DNA from: Haematobia irritans | Taxonomy: Eukaryota; Arthropoda; Insecta; Diptera; Muscidae | Reading direction: 5' to 3' | NCBI RefSeq assembly: GCF_050003625.1 | Contig: NC_134399.1 | Coordinates: 221,582,975-221,646,974, forward strand | Length of the DNA: 64,000 bases | In this document: piece by piece, positions 11,273-19,309 of the stretch | Numbering within the stretch: position 1 is the first letter of the stretch | Layout of the letters: each line of letters begins with the position of its first letter | The notes under the pieces: model-generated | Seen by the model: the letters and a program-made list of their open reading frames with translations, nothing else | Databases searched by the model: none | What the model was told of the DNA's origin: nothing | Position numbers and translations under genes: made by a program

Positions 11273-11653
11273 ATGGCAGTACATAACATTGATTCCCTAT
11301 TCCAACGGATTACAAGCAACAAAGCTGGACTCATTTGTACTTTCAACTCGCTGAGTAATAAGAAAATTTTACATCTCAAAGATATGGAGCTGGATAAAAT
11401 ATATAATATTGAAGGGGCTTATAGAACCTGTACAAAGTATGGTGACTCTATTCTACTTATTCTGGAAAATCACGTCATATATTTGCCCAAAAGATACAAT
11501 TCTCTGTCTAATGAAATGATTGATCGCATATCTGGTGGATCCTTTGCTATTTCTAAGAAGGCTTCTGTGGATAAGGATGGTAATTCTGATTTTAATCTAG
11601 AGCTGAAAGAAGTCATCAATTCACCAACACGTTTTTCTAATTTCTATAAGTAA
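11273..11653 (+). CDS. Small Polinton protein, possibly OB-fold (126 aa)
   Basis: First gene inside the left TIR. The ATG at 11273 is preceded by CAA in a T-rich leader. The 126-residue product has a central segment TKYGDSILLILENHVIYLPKRY (about residues 55-76) of alternating hydrophobic beta-strand character. I recognise such a pattern loosely from small proteins near DNA viruses and Polintons in arthropods; a nucleic-acid-binding OB-like fold is a guess. No signal peptide, membrane segment or catalytic motif is visible. AATAAA-like signals follow at about 11671-11696. It is a real gene by length, position and codon regularity; its function is unknown. Confidence 0.7.
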   Translation: MAVHNIDSLFQRITSNKAGLICTFNSLSNKKILHLKDMELDKIYNIEGAYRTCTKYGDSILLILENHVIYLPKRYNSLSNEMIDRISGGSFAISKKASVDKDGNSDFNLELKEVINSPTRFSNFYK

Positions 11654-11797
11654 CATAAATGTGAATTTGAAAATAAAATGAAAATAAATAAAATAATGAA
11701 AATCAAAACTTTTTTCTTTTATTTTGAAAATATGTGGTGTGTTATGAAATACATTGAAAAAGGGTATTAGTCGTTTTTAGAGTCCTCAATTGTAAAG
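11654..11797. terminator. Intergenic poly(A)-signal region
   Basis: Contains several AATAAA/AATAAT strings (about 11671-11697) just after the first gene, suggesting a polyadenylation region, then a short leader for the next gene. Confidence 0.4.
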
Positions 11798-12139
11798 ATG
11801 TATTCAGTGCAACCAGAATATAAGAAATTGGAAAGAGAAGACGAACGTTTGAAAACGTTTCAAAATTGGCCATTAAAAATTATAGATTGTAAAATGTTGG
11901 CCATGTTAGGCATGTTTTACATGGGAGATCTGGATAAAGCAAAATGCTATTTTTGTGGAATTGAAATCTATGGGTGGTTACCTGATGACTGTCCATTAAG
12001 GGAACATTTGCGATGGTCACCAAGCTGTTTATTGTTAAGACGATATCCAACATCAAATATATCCTTAAATCCTGAAATATTAAATTCTTTGCTCCCCCCA
12101 CCTTCTTTTGATGTATGTGGTAAATGGAAACAATTTTAA
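11798..12139 (+). CDS. Single-BIR IAP-like protein carried by the Polinton (113 aa)
   Basis: Residues about 16-80 form a baculoviral IAP repeat. The fold starts with R17-L-K-T-F and W24-P, then the zinc ligands C50-x2-C53, H70 and C77, with the expected spacing (C-x2-C-x16-H-x6-C) and the D/E-H-x2-W context at 69-73. BIR domains bind caspases or IAP antagonists, or serve mitosis in survivin-type proteins. There is one BIR and no RING, so it resembles a minimal inhibitor or decoy rather than a full IAP ubiquitin ligase. The tail from residue 83 to 113 is short and Pro/Ser-rich. All four zinc ligands are intact. It is unusual cargo, probably captured from an animal host or virus. The anti-apoptotic role is inference. 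Confidence 0.88.
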   Translation: MYSVQPEYKKLEREDERLKTFQNWPLKIIDCKMLAMLGMFYMGDLDKAKCYFCGIEIYGWLPDDCPLREHLRWSPSCLLLRRYPTSNISLNPEILNSLLPPPSFDVCGKWKQF

Positions 12140-12222
12140 AAATATTGTAACCTATAGAAAATTAATAAATATAAAAAATAAATAAAAAATATATATATGT
12201 TTTTGTTTTTTTTTGTTTAATT
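12140..12222. terminator. Convergent 3' region between two genes
   Basis: Short AT-rich gap between convergent genes, with AATAAAT strings usable as poly(A) signals on the plus strand (about 12162-12190). Confidence 0.4.
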
Positions 12223-12735
12223 TTATTTTTCTTCCAATAAATCTTTGATACAGGGAATGTTGTGTTCTATAAAGTCAACAATTTTAAACAAGTTATTGAG
12301 TGAACATTTATATCTTACACCACTGTGATTAGTGCAAGTGGTGAAATAATTTTTAATTTTTTTTAAATTTATTATATTTCCTAAATCTATGATGGTTGTG
12401 TTGATATAACGTTCCAAAAAATCTTTCTTTGCACGTCCCACAAGAAAAATACATTTGTATTTGTTGAGAGGGGCTAGAACGTCACCAATACTGCAATAAT
12501 CTAAAGAGCCATCTCGCCAATCCAATCCATTGATAAATTTTTTACAATAAATATTCTTTTTATACCCATCTTTTTTTAGCTCTCTACTATCAAAAGGGGG
12601 TCGAAACAAAAAGTTATTTGGTGTTGAAGAAGATCCACACATAAACGATAACTCCTTCATATATATACATTTATCATTTCCGTGGCAGTATTGGAAGTCT
12701 ACAACCGCAATATCTTCTCTTTTGAAAGTTGACAT
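12223..12735 (-). CDS. RNase-H-fold-like Polinton protein (170 aa)
   Basis: I start the gene at the ATG at 12735; the frame is open a little further upstream but only with a TTG. The protein opens with a strand-like VVDFQ (residues 11-15), then a 'KELSFM' strand, a 'FRPPFDSREL' segment, 'GLDWRDGSLDY', 'CIFLVGRAKKDFL' and a Cys/His cluster near the end (CTNHSGVRYKCSL). This order resembles a widespread arthropod family that looks like a DEDD-type exonuclease fold; here D-F-Q stands where active enzymes have D-x-E, so activity is doubtful. Family and fold are from memory and pattern, not a search. It lies directly behind the protease in the minus-strand operon-like group. Confidence 0.6.
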   Translation of the reverse strand: MSTFKREDIAVVDFQYCHGNDKCIYMKELSFMCGSSSTPNNFLFRPPFDSRELKKDGYKKNIYCKKFINGLDWRDGSLDYCSIGDVLAPLNKYKCIFLVGRAKKDFLERYINTTIIDLGNIINLKKIKNYFTTCTNHSGVRYKCSLNNLFKIVDFIEHNIPCIKDLLEEK

Positions 12736-12767
12736 TTTTAATAATTGATACCAGTAAAACACAATGT

Positions 12768-13147
12768 TCAAGGAGGTGGTTTATATTTCTTTAGAAGCAG
12801 ATACTTCAAGCATAAATGACCACAATTGAATGTATTAAATTTTTGAGTTCTATTATAATTATATGTTAAGTTGTTCCCAAGATATTTTACAACTTCAAGC
12901 GGTGGTTGAAGATTCCCGAAACTATCATAGTATTCGACTTCTTTATAATTTTTACTGTAAGCAACCCAGTGTGTACCGGAACCATTTTGAGTATCCAAGT
13001 TAATAATACCACATTCTCTGTTATGGGTTGTTTTTGGTAATTTATCGCGCATGTAAACTCCTCTAAAAAAGGGTATGAATTTTTTACCAAAACAATTCAA
13101 ATCAAAATTTGTGAGTGCTCGTTTGGGCAGCTTTTCTAAAAGTTTTT
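12768..13147 (-). CDS. PRO: Adenovirus-type cysteine protease, expressed in the -1 frame
   Basis: This is the Polinton maturation protease. Numbered from a TTG codon at 13100, it has H44 in GTHWVAY, D59 in YYDSFGN, Q86 and C93 in NCGHLC; the Q-x6-C spacing matches adenovirus protease. It should cleave capsid precursors. The frame has no ATG before residue 17 of this numbering, yet family-like sequence (PKRALTNFDLNCFGKKF) extends upstream to the overlap with the previous gene. The frame opens after a stop at about 13155 and passes through an A_AAA_AAC heptamer at 13142-13148 in the phospholipase gene. A -1 frameshift would make a fusion; the start given here is that site. Alternatives: non-AUG initiation, or a one-base indel in an A run. 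Confidence 0.87.
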
Positions 13148-13951
13148 TGGAGCATTATTTGTATAGATTCCAAATCCAGTTTTATAAGGTTTGAGGAAAA
13201 GTCCTTTTCCAACTGCTATTGCTTCCATGGTTTTATTGTGTCTAACACTCTCTTCGAGTTCTTTTTTTGCATTTTTTGTAGCAATTATAGCTTTTGCTAT
13301 GGCAGAGCCTCCAGACGATAGTGCTCCCAATGCTCCAAGACCTGTCAGAATGGGTACCAGTGGAAGGAATCCACCAATTTTTGGGACGTTTATAACTCGT
13401 GGTACTAGAGCTTTTGATTTTTTCCCATGAAGTGATTTTTGAAAAACTTTTCTGGCAATTTTGATAGCGCTATTAATATCTAATGGTTTTTCGTTCTTCA
13501 AAACAATAGTTGCGTTTTTAATTGCTTTATGAAATAATCTTTCACCACATTTAGTATTTTTTTTTTTTTTGGTTTCAATCCCTAAACCAAATTTTGCTTT
13601 TGCTTTCATTATGTTAGTTACGACGTAGGCGCTAATTTTTTCCCCTATAGAACTATTTTCAGCTTTGACTCTATTCCAAGCTCTTTCCGCAAGTTCTCTA
13701 TCAGCCTGATTCCGATGATTTAAATTTTCGCTTTTTGAATATTCAATATCATGTACTCGACAAGCCTCATCCAATGGGTTTATACCTTTATCTCCTCTTT
13801 CCAAACGGGTCTTTAATTTTGTACCTGGTCCACAGAATTGGTAACCAGGAAGGTGAAGCTCAATGGGTAGTTTATTTATAATTGTATTCAGAAGACCTCT
13901 TCCATGAACGTACCGTTTTGAAATAGGTTTCTTCCCTTTATATACAATCAT
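13136..13951 (-). CDS. Phospholipase-A2-like minor virion protein (271 aa)
   Basis: The ATG is at 13951. The calcium-loop motif GYQFCGPGT (residues 36-44) and the catalytic HD pair in DEACRVHDIEY (H67, D68) mark a phospholipase-A2-like domain, as in parvovirus VP1, which breaches endosomal membranes. The middle is Lys-rich. A hydrophobic Gly/Ala/Leu stretch (about residues 203-226) followed by an amphipathic helix recalls membrane-active or minor capsid proteins. The stop is at 13136-13138, directly after the slippery heptamer 13142-13148, and the protease continues in the -1 frame. The role in entry is inferred from the fold family. Confidence 0.85.
   Translation of the reverse strand: MIVYKGKKPISKRYVHGRGLLNTIINKLPIELHLPGYQFCGPGTKLKTRLERGDKGINPLDEACRVHDIEYSKSENLNHRNQADRELAERAWNRVKAENSSIGEKISAYVVTNIMKAKAKFGLGIETKKKKNTKCGERLFHKAIKNATIVLKNEKPLDINSAIKIARKVFQKSLHGKKSKALVPRVINVPKIGGFLPLVPILTGLGALGALSSGGSAIAKAIIATKNAKKELEESVRHNKTMEAIAVGKGLFLKPYKTGFGIYTNNAPKNF
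13142..13148 (-). promoter_or_regulatory. Candidate -1 ribosomal frameshift heptamer A_AAA_AAC
   Basis: On the minus strand the zero-frame codons read CCA AAA AAC TTT TAG, placing A_AAA_AAC exactly in X_XXY_YYZ phase one codon before the stop. The -1 frame is the protease frame, open to 12768. A AAA AAC is an established eukaryotic slippery site, used for example between gag and pro of mouse mammary tumour virus. I did not find a convincing downstream pseudoknot by eye. Confidence 0.65.
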
Positions 13952-14028
13952 TTTATACTAAATTTTATCCTAAATGTATGAAAAATAATTTTATATAAAG
14001 ATTAAAATCATCTATAAAAGGTTTAGTA
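13952..14028. promoter_or_regulatory. Divergent promoter region
   Basis: A 77-bp AT-rich gap between divergent genes (phospholipase-like to the left, ATPase to the right). TATAAA-like strings (about 13994 and 14015) could serve the rightward gene. Confidence 0.4.
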
Positions 14029-14715
14029 ATGAAAATGCATCTTGTTAAGCAACAATCAAATATCGTGGTGAGAAATTTGGATTTCACAGAATCACACAAA
14101 AAAAGACATAGTGAACTTCTGCCAAATTCGATTAGAGCTCTGATAGTAGGTCCCTCTAATTGTGGCAAGACCAATGTTATGATAAGTCTAATAGAGAGCG
14201 CAAACGGATTAAAATTCAGAAATTTATATATTTATTCAAAATCTTTATATCAACCAAAATATGAATACTTACAGAAACTTATTACTTCTGTGAAAGGAAT
14301 GGGTTATTTTACATTTTCAGACAATGCTGATGTTATTCAACCAGATAATATAAAACCAAATTCCATAATAATATTTGATGATGTAGCATGTGAAAAACAA
14401 AACAGCATTAGATCATACTTTTGTATGGGTCGACATAAAAATGTAGACTCTTTTTATTTATGTCAAACCTATACAAGAATTCCGAAACATCTAATTCGCG
14501 ATAATGCAAACATGATTATCATGTTCAAACAGGATGATCGGAATCTGAGAAATATATATAACGATCACGTTGGGAGTGACATGAATCTGGAAAAATTTGT
14601 GGATATTTGTCGTGAATGCTGGAAGGATAAATATGGCTTTCTTGTAATTAGTAAAGATGATGAATTCCATAATGGACGATATAGAAAAGGCTTTGATATT
14701 TTTATACAACTTTAG
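14029..14715 (+). CDS. ATP: FtsK/HerA-type DNA-packaging ATPase (228 aa)
   Basis: Walker A is GPSNCGKT (residues 41-48) and Walker B is SIIIFDD (112-118), followed by a conserved SFYLCQTYTRIPKHLIRDNAN segment (about 143-163) of the A32-like packaging ATPase family. Such enzymes pump viral DNA into preformed capsids. The length is normal for Polintons, and all nucleotide-binding residues are present. It heads the plus-strand virion gene group. Confidence 0.94.
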   Translation: MKMHLVKQQSNIVVRNLDFTESHKKRHSELLPNSIRALIVGPSNCGKTNVMISLIESANGLKFRNLYIYSKSLYQPKYEYLQKLITSVKGMGYFTFSDNADVIQPDNIKPNSIIIFDDVACEKQNSIRSYFCMGRHKNVDSFYLCQTYTRIPKHLIRDNANMIIMFKQDDRNLRNIYNDHVGSDMNLEKFVDICRECWKDKYGFLVISKDDEFHNGRYRKGFDIFIQL

Positions 14716-14796
14716 TTATAATTACACTCTTATATATAGAGGACGTTAAGGTTTTGCTTATAGAAGATTACATCTAGTAATACAAACTAAGTTAAA

Positions 14797-15723
14797 ATGG
14801 AAGAATCAATTTTGAAACAATTAGTAAAATCACGAAACATTTTGAAGAAAAAGTTCCAAAGCCTAAAAATGGGTGAGGAAGAGACAATTAAAGGGTTACA
14901 AAATACATTTAAACCCTTAACTGAACCTCTTAACAAACTTGTAACATTAACAAACGAAAATGTTCACAATAATTCCTTAATAAAACCTGAACAAAATACG
15001 GAGATAAAAAATATATATGCAAAACGTCTTATTACTAGCACACCACATAAAACGAAAAACCAAGAGAGTGTTGGTAGAAATATTATTAAAAGCGAAAAAT
15101 CTAATATGGATAGTACAATTTATCCTAATAATGATGAAATGAACTCACAAGGAATTTCGGAACAAGGAGATGATGAAACATTTTATTCACAGGATGAAAG
15201 TAGTATGACTTTATCCTTTATGAAGAAAAATAATAAGTTGGATACAGTGTTTGGACCTAATATAGATAAAAATGGAGAATGGAAGTTTGGTAACCAAGAT
15301 CTACATGTAAATAATGAAAAAATTATTATTGGAACTCAACGGTGGCATTTTACACCAGGATTATTTGACTTGCTCTTCTCAAAACATCCTAAAAACTATG
15401 ATTCTACAGAACTGGATATTTATAAAACTATATTAAAAAACACAAATGCTCACAGAGTAAATTTTGATCCGAATGGTAGGATAAAATCAAACAAAGGGTA
15501 CAAGTACAAAAATATTATAAAAAAGATAATTGATACACACATTGGTAAAGGATTAATGACATTAAATTTGCAAAAACCCTGCTATATATACTGGGATGAT
15601 CCTAACGAGTTAGTAGATCGTTTGAAGCTCTTGTTAGCATCACAACAAGCTGGTAATAATAATCATTCCAATGAAATTGTATCAATTATTGAGGAATTGC
15701 GCGAAGCAAATATAATAAAGTAA
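14797..15723 (+). CDS. Conserved Polinton protein of unknown function (308 aa)
   Basis: The N-terminal third is Lys/Glu-rich and helical (residues 1-50), the middle is polar and low-complexity (about 60-145), and the C-terminal half is compact: a strand region with GNQDLHVNNEKIIIGTQ, then TPGLFDLLFSKHP, a 'YKTILKNTNAHR' helix, and a final 'LVDRLKLLLASQQAGN' segment. I recognise the C-terminal half as a protein commonly found beside capsid genes of animal Polintons and related elements; its role is not known to me. The downstream gap to the fibre-like gene is 36 bp. Confidence 0.75.
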   Translation: MEESILKQLVKSRNILKKKFQSLKMGEEETIKGLQNTFKPLTEPLNKLVTLTNENVHNNSLIKPEQNTEIKNIYAKRLITSTPHKTKNQESVGRNIIKSEKSNMDSTIYPNNDEMNSQGISEQGDDETFYSQDESSMTLSFMKKNNKLDTVFGPNIDKNGEWKFGNQDLHVNNEKIIIGTQRWHFTPGLFDLLFSKHPKNYDSTELDIYKTILKNTNAHRVNFDPNGRIKSNKGYKYKNIIKKIIDTHIGKGLMTLNLQKPCYIYWDDPNELVDRLKLLLASQQAGNNNHSNEIVSIIEELREANIIK

Positions 15724-15759
15724 AAAAGAAAACAAAATATTAATAAATTTTTAAAACCT

Positions 15760-16089
15760 ATGACCGTTGACAAATTTGGACATTATCAGCAACGTTACCG
15801 GGATAAACAACGGCAAAATGTTTCGCAATTTTTGGGGATCACTCTGGACTCACATAACAACCTTAATGTCCAAAATAAAAAAATTAAAAACCTTGCTCCC
15901 CCAACGGGACCCACAGACGCAGTCAACCAAACATATTTATATTCACAAATGCAGTACATACGAGAAGATTTCCAGAGAGATTTAAATAATGAAATAACAA
16001 AACTTCGGGAAGAAATATCTCAAATTGAACACAGCATTTTAGATTTGTTTGAATTCTTAAGACTTGGGGATAACTCAGCTCACATATAA
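15760..16089 (+). CDS. Fibre-like coiled-coil protein (109 aa)
   Basis: Residues about 36-60 read NVQNKKIKNLAPPTGPTDAV followed by NQTYL. This resembles the short motif seen in many phage tail-fibre proteins, where repeated 'I-x-N-L-x-x-P-x-x-x-D-A-V-x-x-x-Y' segments build beta-helical trimers. Residues about 62-102 are a heptad-like, charged helix suited to a coiled coil. The protein may be a spike or fibre base on a virion; that is inference from pattern. No signal peptide is seen. It lies between virion and integrase genes. Confidence 0.65.
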   Translation: MTVDKFGHYQQRYRDKQRQNVSQFLGITLDSHNNLNVQNKKIKNLAPPTGPTDAVNQTYLYSQMQYIREDFQRDLNNEITKLREEISQIEHSILDLFEFLRLGDNSAHI

Positions 16090-16118
16090 TTTAGTTTAAT
16101 ATCGTATGATTGTATACA

Positions 16119-17039
16119 ATGATGGAGAAAAGGAATGTAGTAAATGAACTACATACACAAGCTCGTAGAAATTTTAAAAAACGCAGGGTTATAATGAAAG
16201 GAATTGATGACCTATGGCAGGCTGATTTAGTGGAAATGGGTGCTTATTCGAACCAAAATAATGGATATAGATTTCTGCTCACTGTTATCGACACATTTTC
16301 AAAGTTTGCATGGGCTGAAGCCATTAAATCAAAAAAATCTATTGATGTGTGTGAAGCATTTCGAAAAGTATTGGAGTGTGGAAGAAAACCTAAAAACTTA
16401 CAAACTGATGATGGAAAAGAATTTTTTAATAAAGAATTTGATGTATTAATGAAAAACTACTCAATAAATCACTACTCAACGTACAGCGTAATGAAAGCTT
16501 CGATTGTAGAACGATTCAATAGAACTTTAAAAGGTATGATGTGGAAGGAGTTTAGTTACAATGGAACATACAAATGGTTACACATTTACAAAAATTTGGT
16601 TAAGCAGTATAATGAGAAAAAACATCGCACCATAAACATGATTCCTGCCAATGTTAACTCTTCAAACGAAAAATATTTGCTAAACACAGTGTATAATCAT
16701 TTGAAAATTTTTAAACCATCACGATTTCATATTGGAGATCACGTTCGCATTAGCAAGTATAAGCATATATTTGAAAAAGGATATACACCCAACTGGACCA
16801 CTGAGATTTTTAAAATACGCTCTATTCAAAATACAAATCCAACTACATATCTCTTGGAAGACTATAAGGGAAATCCAATAAAAGGTGGATTCTATAAAGA
16901 AGAACTTTTGAAAACAAAGTATCCTGATATATATCTTGTAGAAAAAATATTAAAAAGTAAGGATAATAACGTCTTTGTGAAATGGTTGGGTTTTCCCAAA
17001 GAACATAATTCCTGGATAAATAAAAATAATATACTCTAA
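16119..17039 (+). CDS. INT: Retrovirus-like integrase with chromodomain (306 aa)
   Basis: I start at the ATG at 16119; three codons upstream are open but begin with TTG. The core has the catalytic acidic triad D36 (WQADLVEM), D97 (LQTDDGKEF) and E131 (IVERFNRTLK). An SH3-like segment follows (FHIGDHVRISKYKHIFEKGY, about residues 206-225). The C-terminus is a chromodomain (YLVEKILKSKDNNVFVKWLGF), which may direct insertion to marked chromatin. The enzyme would insert the element with 6-bp duplications, as seen at the borders. All three catalytic residues are intact. Confidence 0.95.
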   Translation: MMEKRNVVNELHTQARRNFKKRRVIMKGIDDLWQADLVEMGAYSNQNNGYRFLLTVIDTFSKFAWAEAIKSKKSIDVCEAFRKVLECGRKPKNLQTDDGKEFFNKEFDVLMKNYSINHYSTYSVMKASIVERFNRTLKGMMWKEFSYNGTYKWLHIYKNLVKQYNEKKHRTINMIPANVNSSNEKYLLNTVYNHLKIFKPSRFHIGDHVRISKYKHIFEKGYTPNWTTEIFKIRSIQNTNPTTYLLEDYKGNPIKGGFYKEELLKTKYPDIYLVEKILKSKDNNVFVKWLGFPKEHNSWINKNNIL

Positions 17040-17118
17040 ATTTACTATATAAACAATAAAATTTATTAAAAAATTAAGTACCTTTTGTGTTTTATTTATT
17101 CGTATTCCAAACTTCATT

Positions 17119-17811
17119 ATGTTAAGAACACTAACTTTGAGCGGAAAAACTTCAACTTTGCATTCAGTTTATTCCCCTTCTATAGACTTATCAGATAATG
17201 AGTATGAATGTTGTCTAATTGATTTCCAGTCATATAATTCGATTCCAAACGTGGACAATGATAATAATCTCTTCCATATCGGAGATGATACCATAGAAGT
17301 TCCGATTGGATCTTATGAACTACAAGATGTAGTTAACTTTTTAAAAAAAGAGTACAAGGATAAAAACCCAAATAAAACTATACAAATAGAAGCAAATAAT
17401 AATACTCTACAAATTGAGATATTATCCTCGCATGACTCTGTATTTTTAAACCGAAAGCGGTCAATTGGTAAACTTTTTGGTTTTAACGAAAACATATTAG
17501 AACCCGCCAAGAAATATGTTTCGAACTTACCAGTAAATATTTTAAAAGTAAATGCAATACAACTACATTGTAACATTGTAACGGGATCCTACATGAATAA
17601 TCATCCTTCACATATTATTCATGAATTTTCACCAGATGTACCTCCCGGCTATAAAATAGTTGAAAGACCTAAAAATCTCATTTATTTACCAGTAAACGCC
17701 AAAGAAATAAGTTCTCTTGAAATTCGAGTTGTAGATCAGGAAGGTAGATTAATAAATTTTAGAGGAGATGAAATTACACTGCGAATTCACTTGCGTCCAA
17801 AACGAAAATGA
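17119..17811 (+). CDS. Penton-like minor capsid protein (230 aa)
   Basis: The protein is beta-rich, with a conserved C-terminal block HEFSPDVPPGYKIVERP (about residues 168-184) then IYLPVN and 'VVDQEGRLINFRGDEITLRIHL' (about 204-225). I recognise this as the single-jelly-roll penton protein of Polintons and adintovirus-like elements, which fills the capsid vertices. Its stop overlaps the ATG of the next gene by 4 bases (ATGA, 17808-17811). Confidence 0.85.
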   Translation: MLRTLTLSGKTSTLHSVYSPSIDLSDNEYECCLIDFQSYNSIPNVDNDNNLFHIGDDTIEVPIGSYELQDVVNFLKKEYKDKNPNKTIQIEANNNTLQIEILSSHDSVFLNRKRSIGKLFGFNENILEPAKKYVSNLPVNILKVNAIQLHCNIVTGSYMNNHPSHIIHEFSPDVPPGYKIVERPKNLIYLPVNAKEISSLEIRVVDQEGRLINFRGDEITLRIHLRPKRK

Positions 17812-18002
17812 TAATTTATAATAAATATAAATATAAACCTGATAATTTAAACAACGTCATTAAACCACACAATAAATATAAAAATAAACGAAATATTTCC
17901 CACACTATTACTCAAACTGTCAAGCGGGAAACACCACGCTTAACCAAGGAAAATAAAGCATTCTTAAAAGAAATCAATCTACAGGTGAATCAACATGTCT
18001 GA
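17808..18002 (+). CDS. Small basic protein between penton and major capsid (64 aa)
   Basis: A short Lys/Asn-rich polypeptide ending in LTKENKAFLKEINLQVNQHV. Its ATG overlaps the penton stop (ATGA at 17808) and its stop (18000-18002) lies inside the first codons of the major capsid gene (ATG at 17995). Conserved spacing and overlap on both sides make it a likely real gene. It may be a cement or core peptide, but that is a guess. Confidence 0.65.
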   Translation: MIIYNKYKYKPDNLNNVIKPHNKYKNKRNISHTITQTVKRETPRLTKENKAFLKEINLQVNQHV

Positions 18003-19164
18003 AATTTTAAATATAACTGAAAAACCATTTTCCGATGAGGATATTATAAAAAGAGACTATCACAGCTATGTTCCTTACATACAATCCTTTAAAAACAATG
18101 ATGAAATACGAATTACTATTCAAAACCAAGACTTATATATTTTACCATCGGAAAGTTATATTTATATTGAAGGAAGCTTAAAAAATTCAAGTGGAATAGA
18201 TGTTGCCAGCGCCAGATTGAGAAACAATTGTGTGGCATACATGTTTGATGAAATTCGATACGAAATTAATGGAATTGAAATTGATCGCACCCGATATCTT
18301 GGAACTACGACAAAAATAAAAAATTTTATTTCACTAAATTCATTTGATAATAATATGATGACTAATGCTGGATGGAACATAGATGATGATTTTACTCAAA
18401 ATTCTTTTAACTTTTGTATTCCTCTTAACCGATTACTAGGGTTTGCTGAGGACTATAATAAAGTAATTTGTAATGCGAAACATGATTTAATACTATTGCG
18501 TAGTTCGAATGATAATAGCGTCTGTTACTCAATAGATGATAAAGAAGACATTCGCTTAACGATAACCAATATTGTGTGGAAAGTTCAACATATACAATTA
18601 TCTGACTATAAAAAGCTTAGTTTTTTGAAAACAATTAAGGATGGGAAATCACTACCAATTGCATTCCGAAGTTGGGATTGTTATTTTAACCCCACATTTC
18701 CAGGTGGAACCAAACACAGCTGGAATGTAAAACTTTCAGCAAATAGAGAAAGACCCAGGTTTATTGCATTTACATTTGAGAAAGATAATAAGTTTGTACA
18801 CTGCAATCTTACAAATATTAAAGTGCACTTAAATTCAGATACTTATCCTTATGATGATTTAAATTTGAAATTCAATCAAAACCGTTATGCTATACTATAT
18901 GATATGTATGCAAAGTTCCAACAAAGTTTTTATATGAAAGAACCTCAACCTCTGTTATCATTCAGTGAATTTAAGGAGAATCCCATAGCTGTTGTAGATA
19001 TAAGCAATCAAAACGAAGCAACCAAAAGTGGCCCTATTGATTTGAAAATACAATTAGAAACCAGTACTGTAATCCCAGCAAATACTGTCGCATATTGTCT
19101 TATTATACACGATCGTTTAATAGAATATATACCCCTAAGTGGAACTGTTAGAAAAATTTTATAA
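17995..19164 (+). CDS. MCP: Double jelly-roll major capsid protein (389 aa)
   Basis: Position after penton, length and a beta-strand-rich pattern fit the double jelly-roll capsid protein of Polintons, whose trimers form the capsid shell. Recognisable features are an early SYVPYIQSF segment, 'YIYIEGSL' (about residues 56-63), 'CVAYMFDEIRYEINGIEID' (about 81-99) near the end of the first roll, and RSWDCYFNPTFPGGTKHSWNV opening the second half (about 224-244). The frame is uninterrupted. The assignment rests on pattern memory and context, not on a structure search. Confidence 0.88.
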   Translation: MSEILNITEKPFSDEDIIKRDYHSYVPYIQSFKNNDEIRITIQNQDLYILPSESYIYIEGSLKNSSGIDVASARLRNNCVAYMFDEIRYEINGIEIDRTRYLGTTTKIKNFISLNSFDNNMMTNAGWNIDDDFTQNSFNFCIPLNRLLGFAEDYNKVICNAKHDLILLRSSNDNSVCYSIDDKEDIRLTITNIVWKVQHIQLSDYKKLSFLKTIKDGKSLPIAFRSWDCYFNPTFPGGTKHSWNVKLSANRERPRFIAFTFEKDNKFVHCNLTNIKVHLNSDTYPYDDLNLKFNQNRYAILYDMYAKFQQSFYMKEPQPLLSFSEFKENPIAVVDISNQNEATKSGPIDLKIQLETSTVIPANTVAYCLIIHDRLIEYIPLSGTVRKIL

Positions 19165-19309
19165 AATATATTAGAATGCATTATACTTACCAAATCATTT
19201 TGATTTTTTTAAAATAATAAAAACATAAATATTTCAAATAAATGTTTGTTTATTTTTATTTATATTATATTTTCCTAGGTTTGTTACACTATATACATTT
19301 AGTCTTATT
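19165..19309. terminator. Convergent 3' region between capsid and polymerase genes
   Basis: AT-rich, 145 bp. AATAAA occurs at about 19237-19242 for the plus-strand transcripts. The polymerase ends head-on at 19310. Confidence 0.45.

Noticed and set aside
10908..11354. 148-residue frame after the left TIR
   Set aside because: It begins with TTG, is of T-rich composition, and overlaps the better supported gene at 11273.
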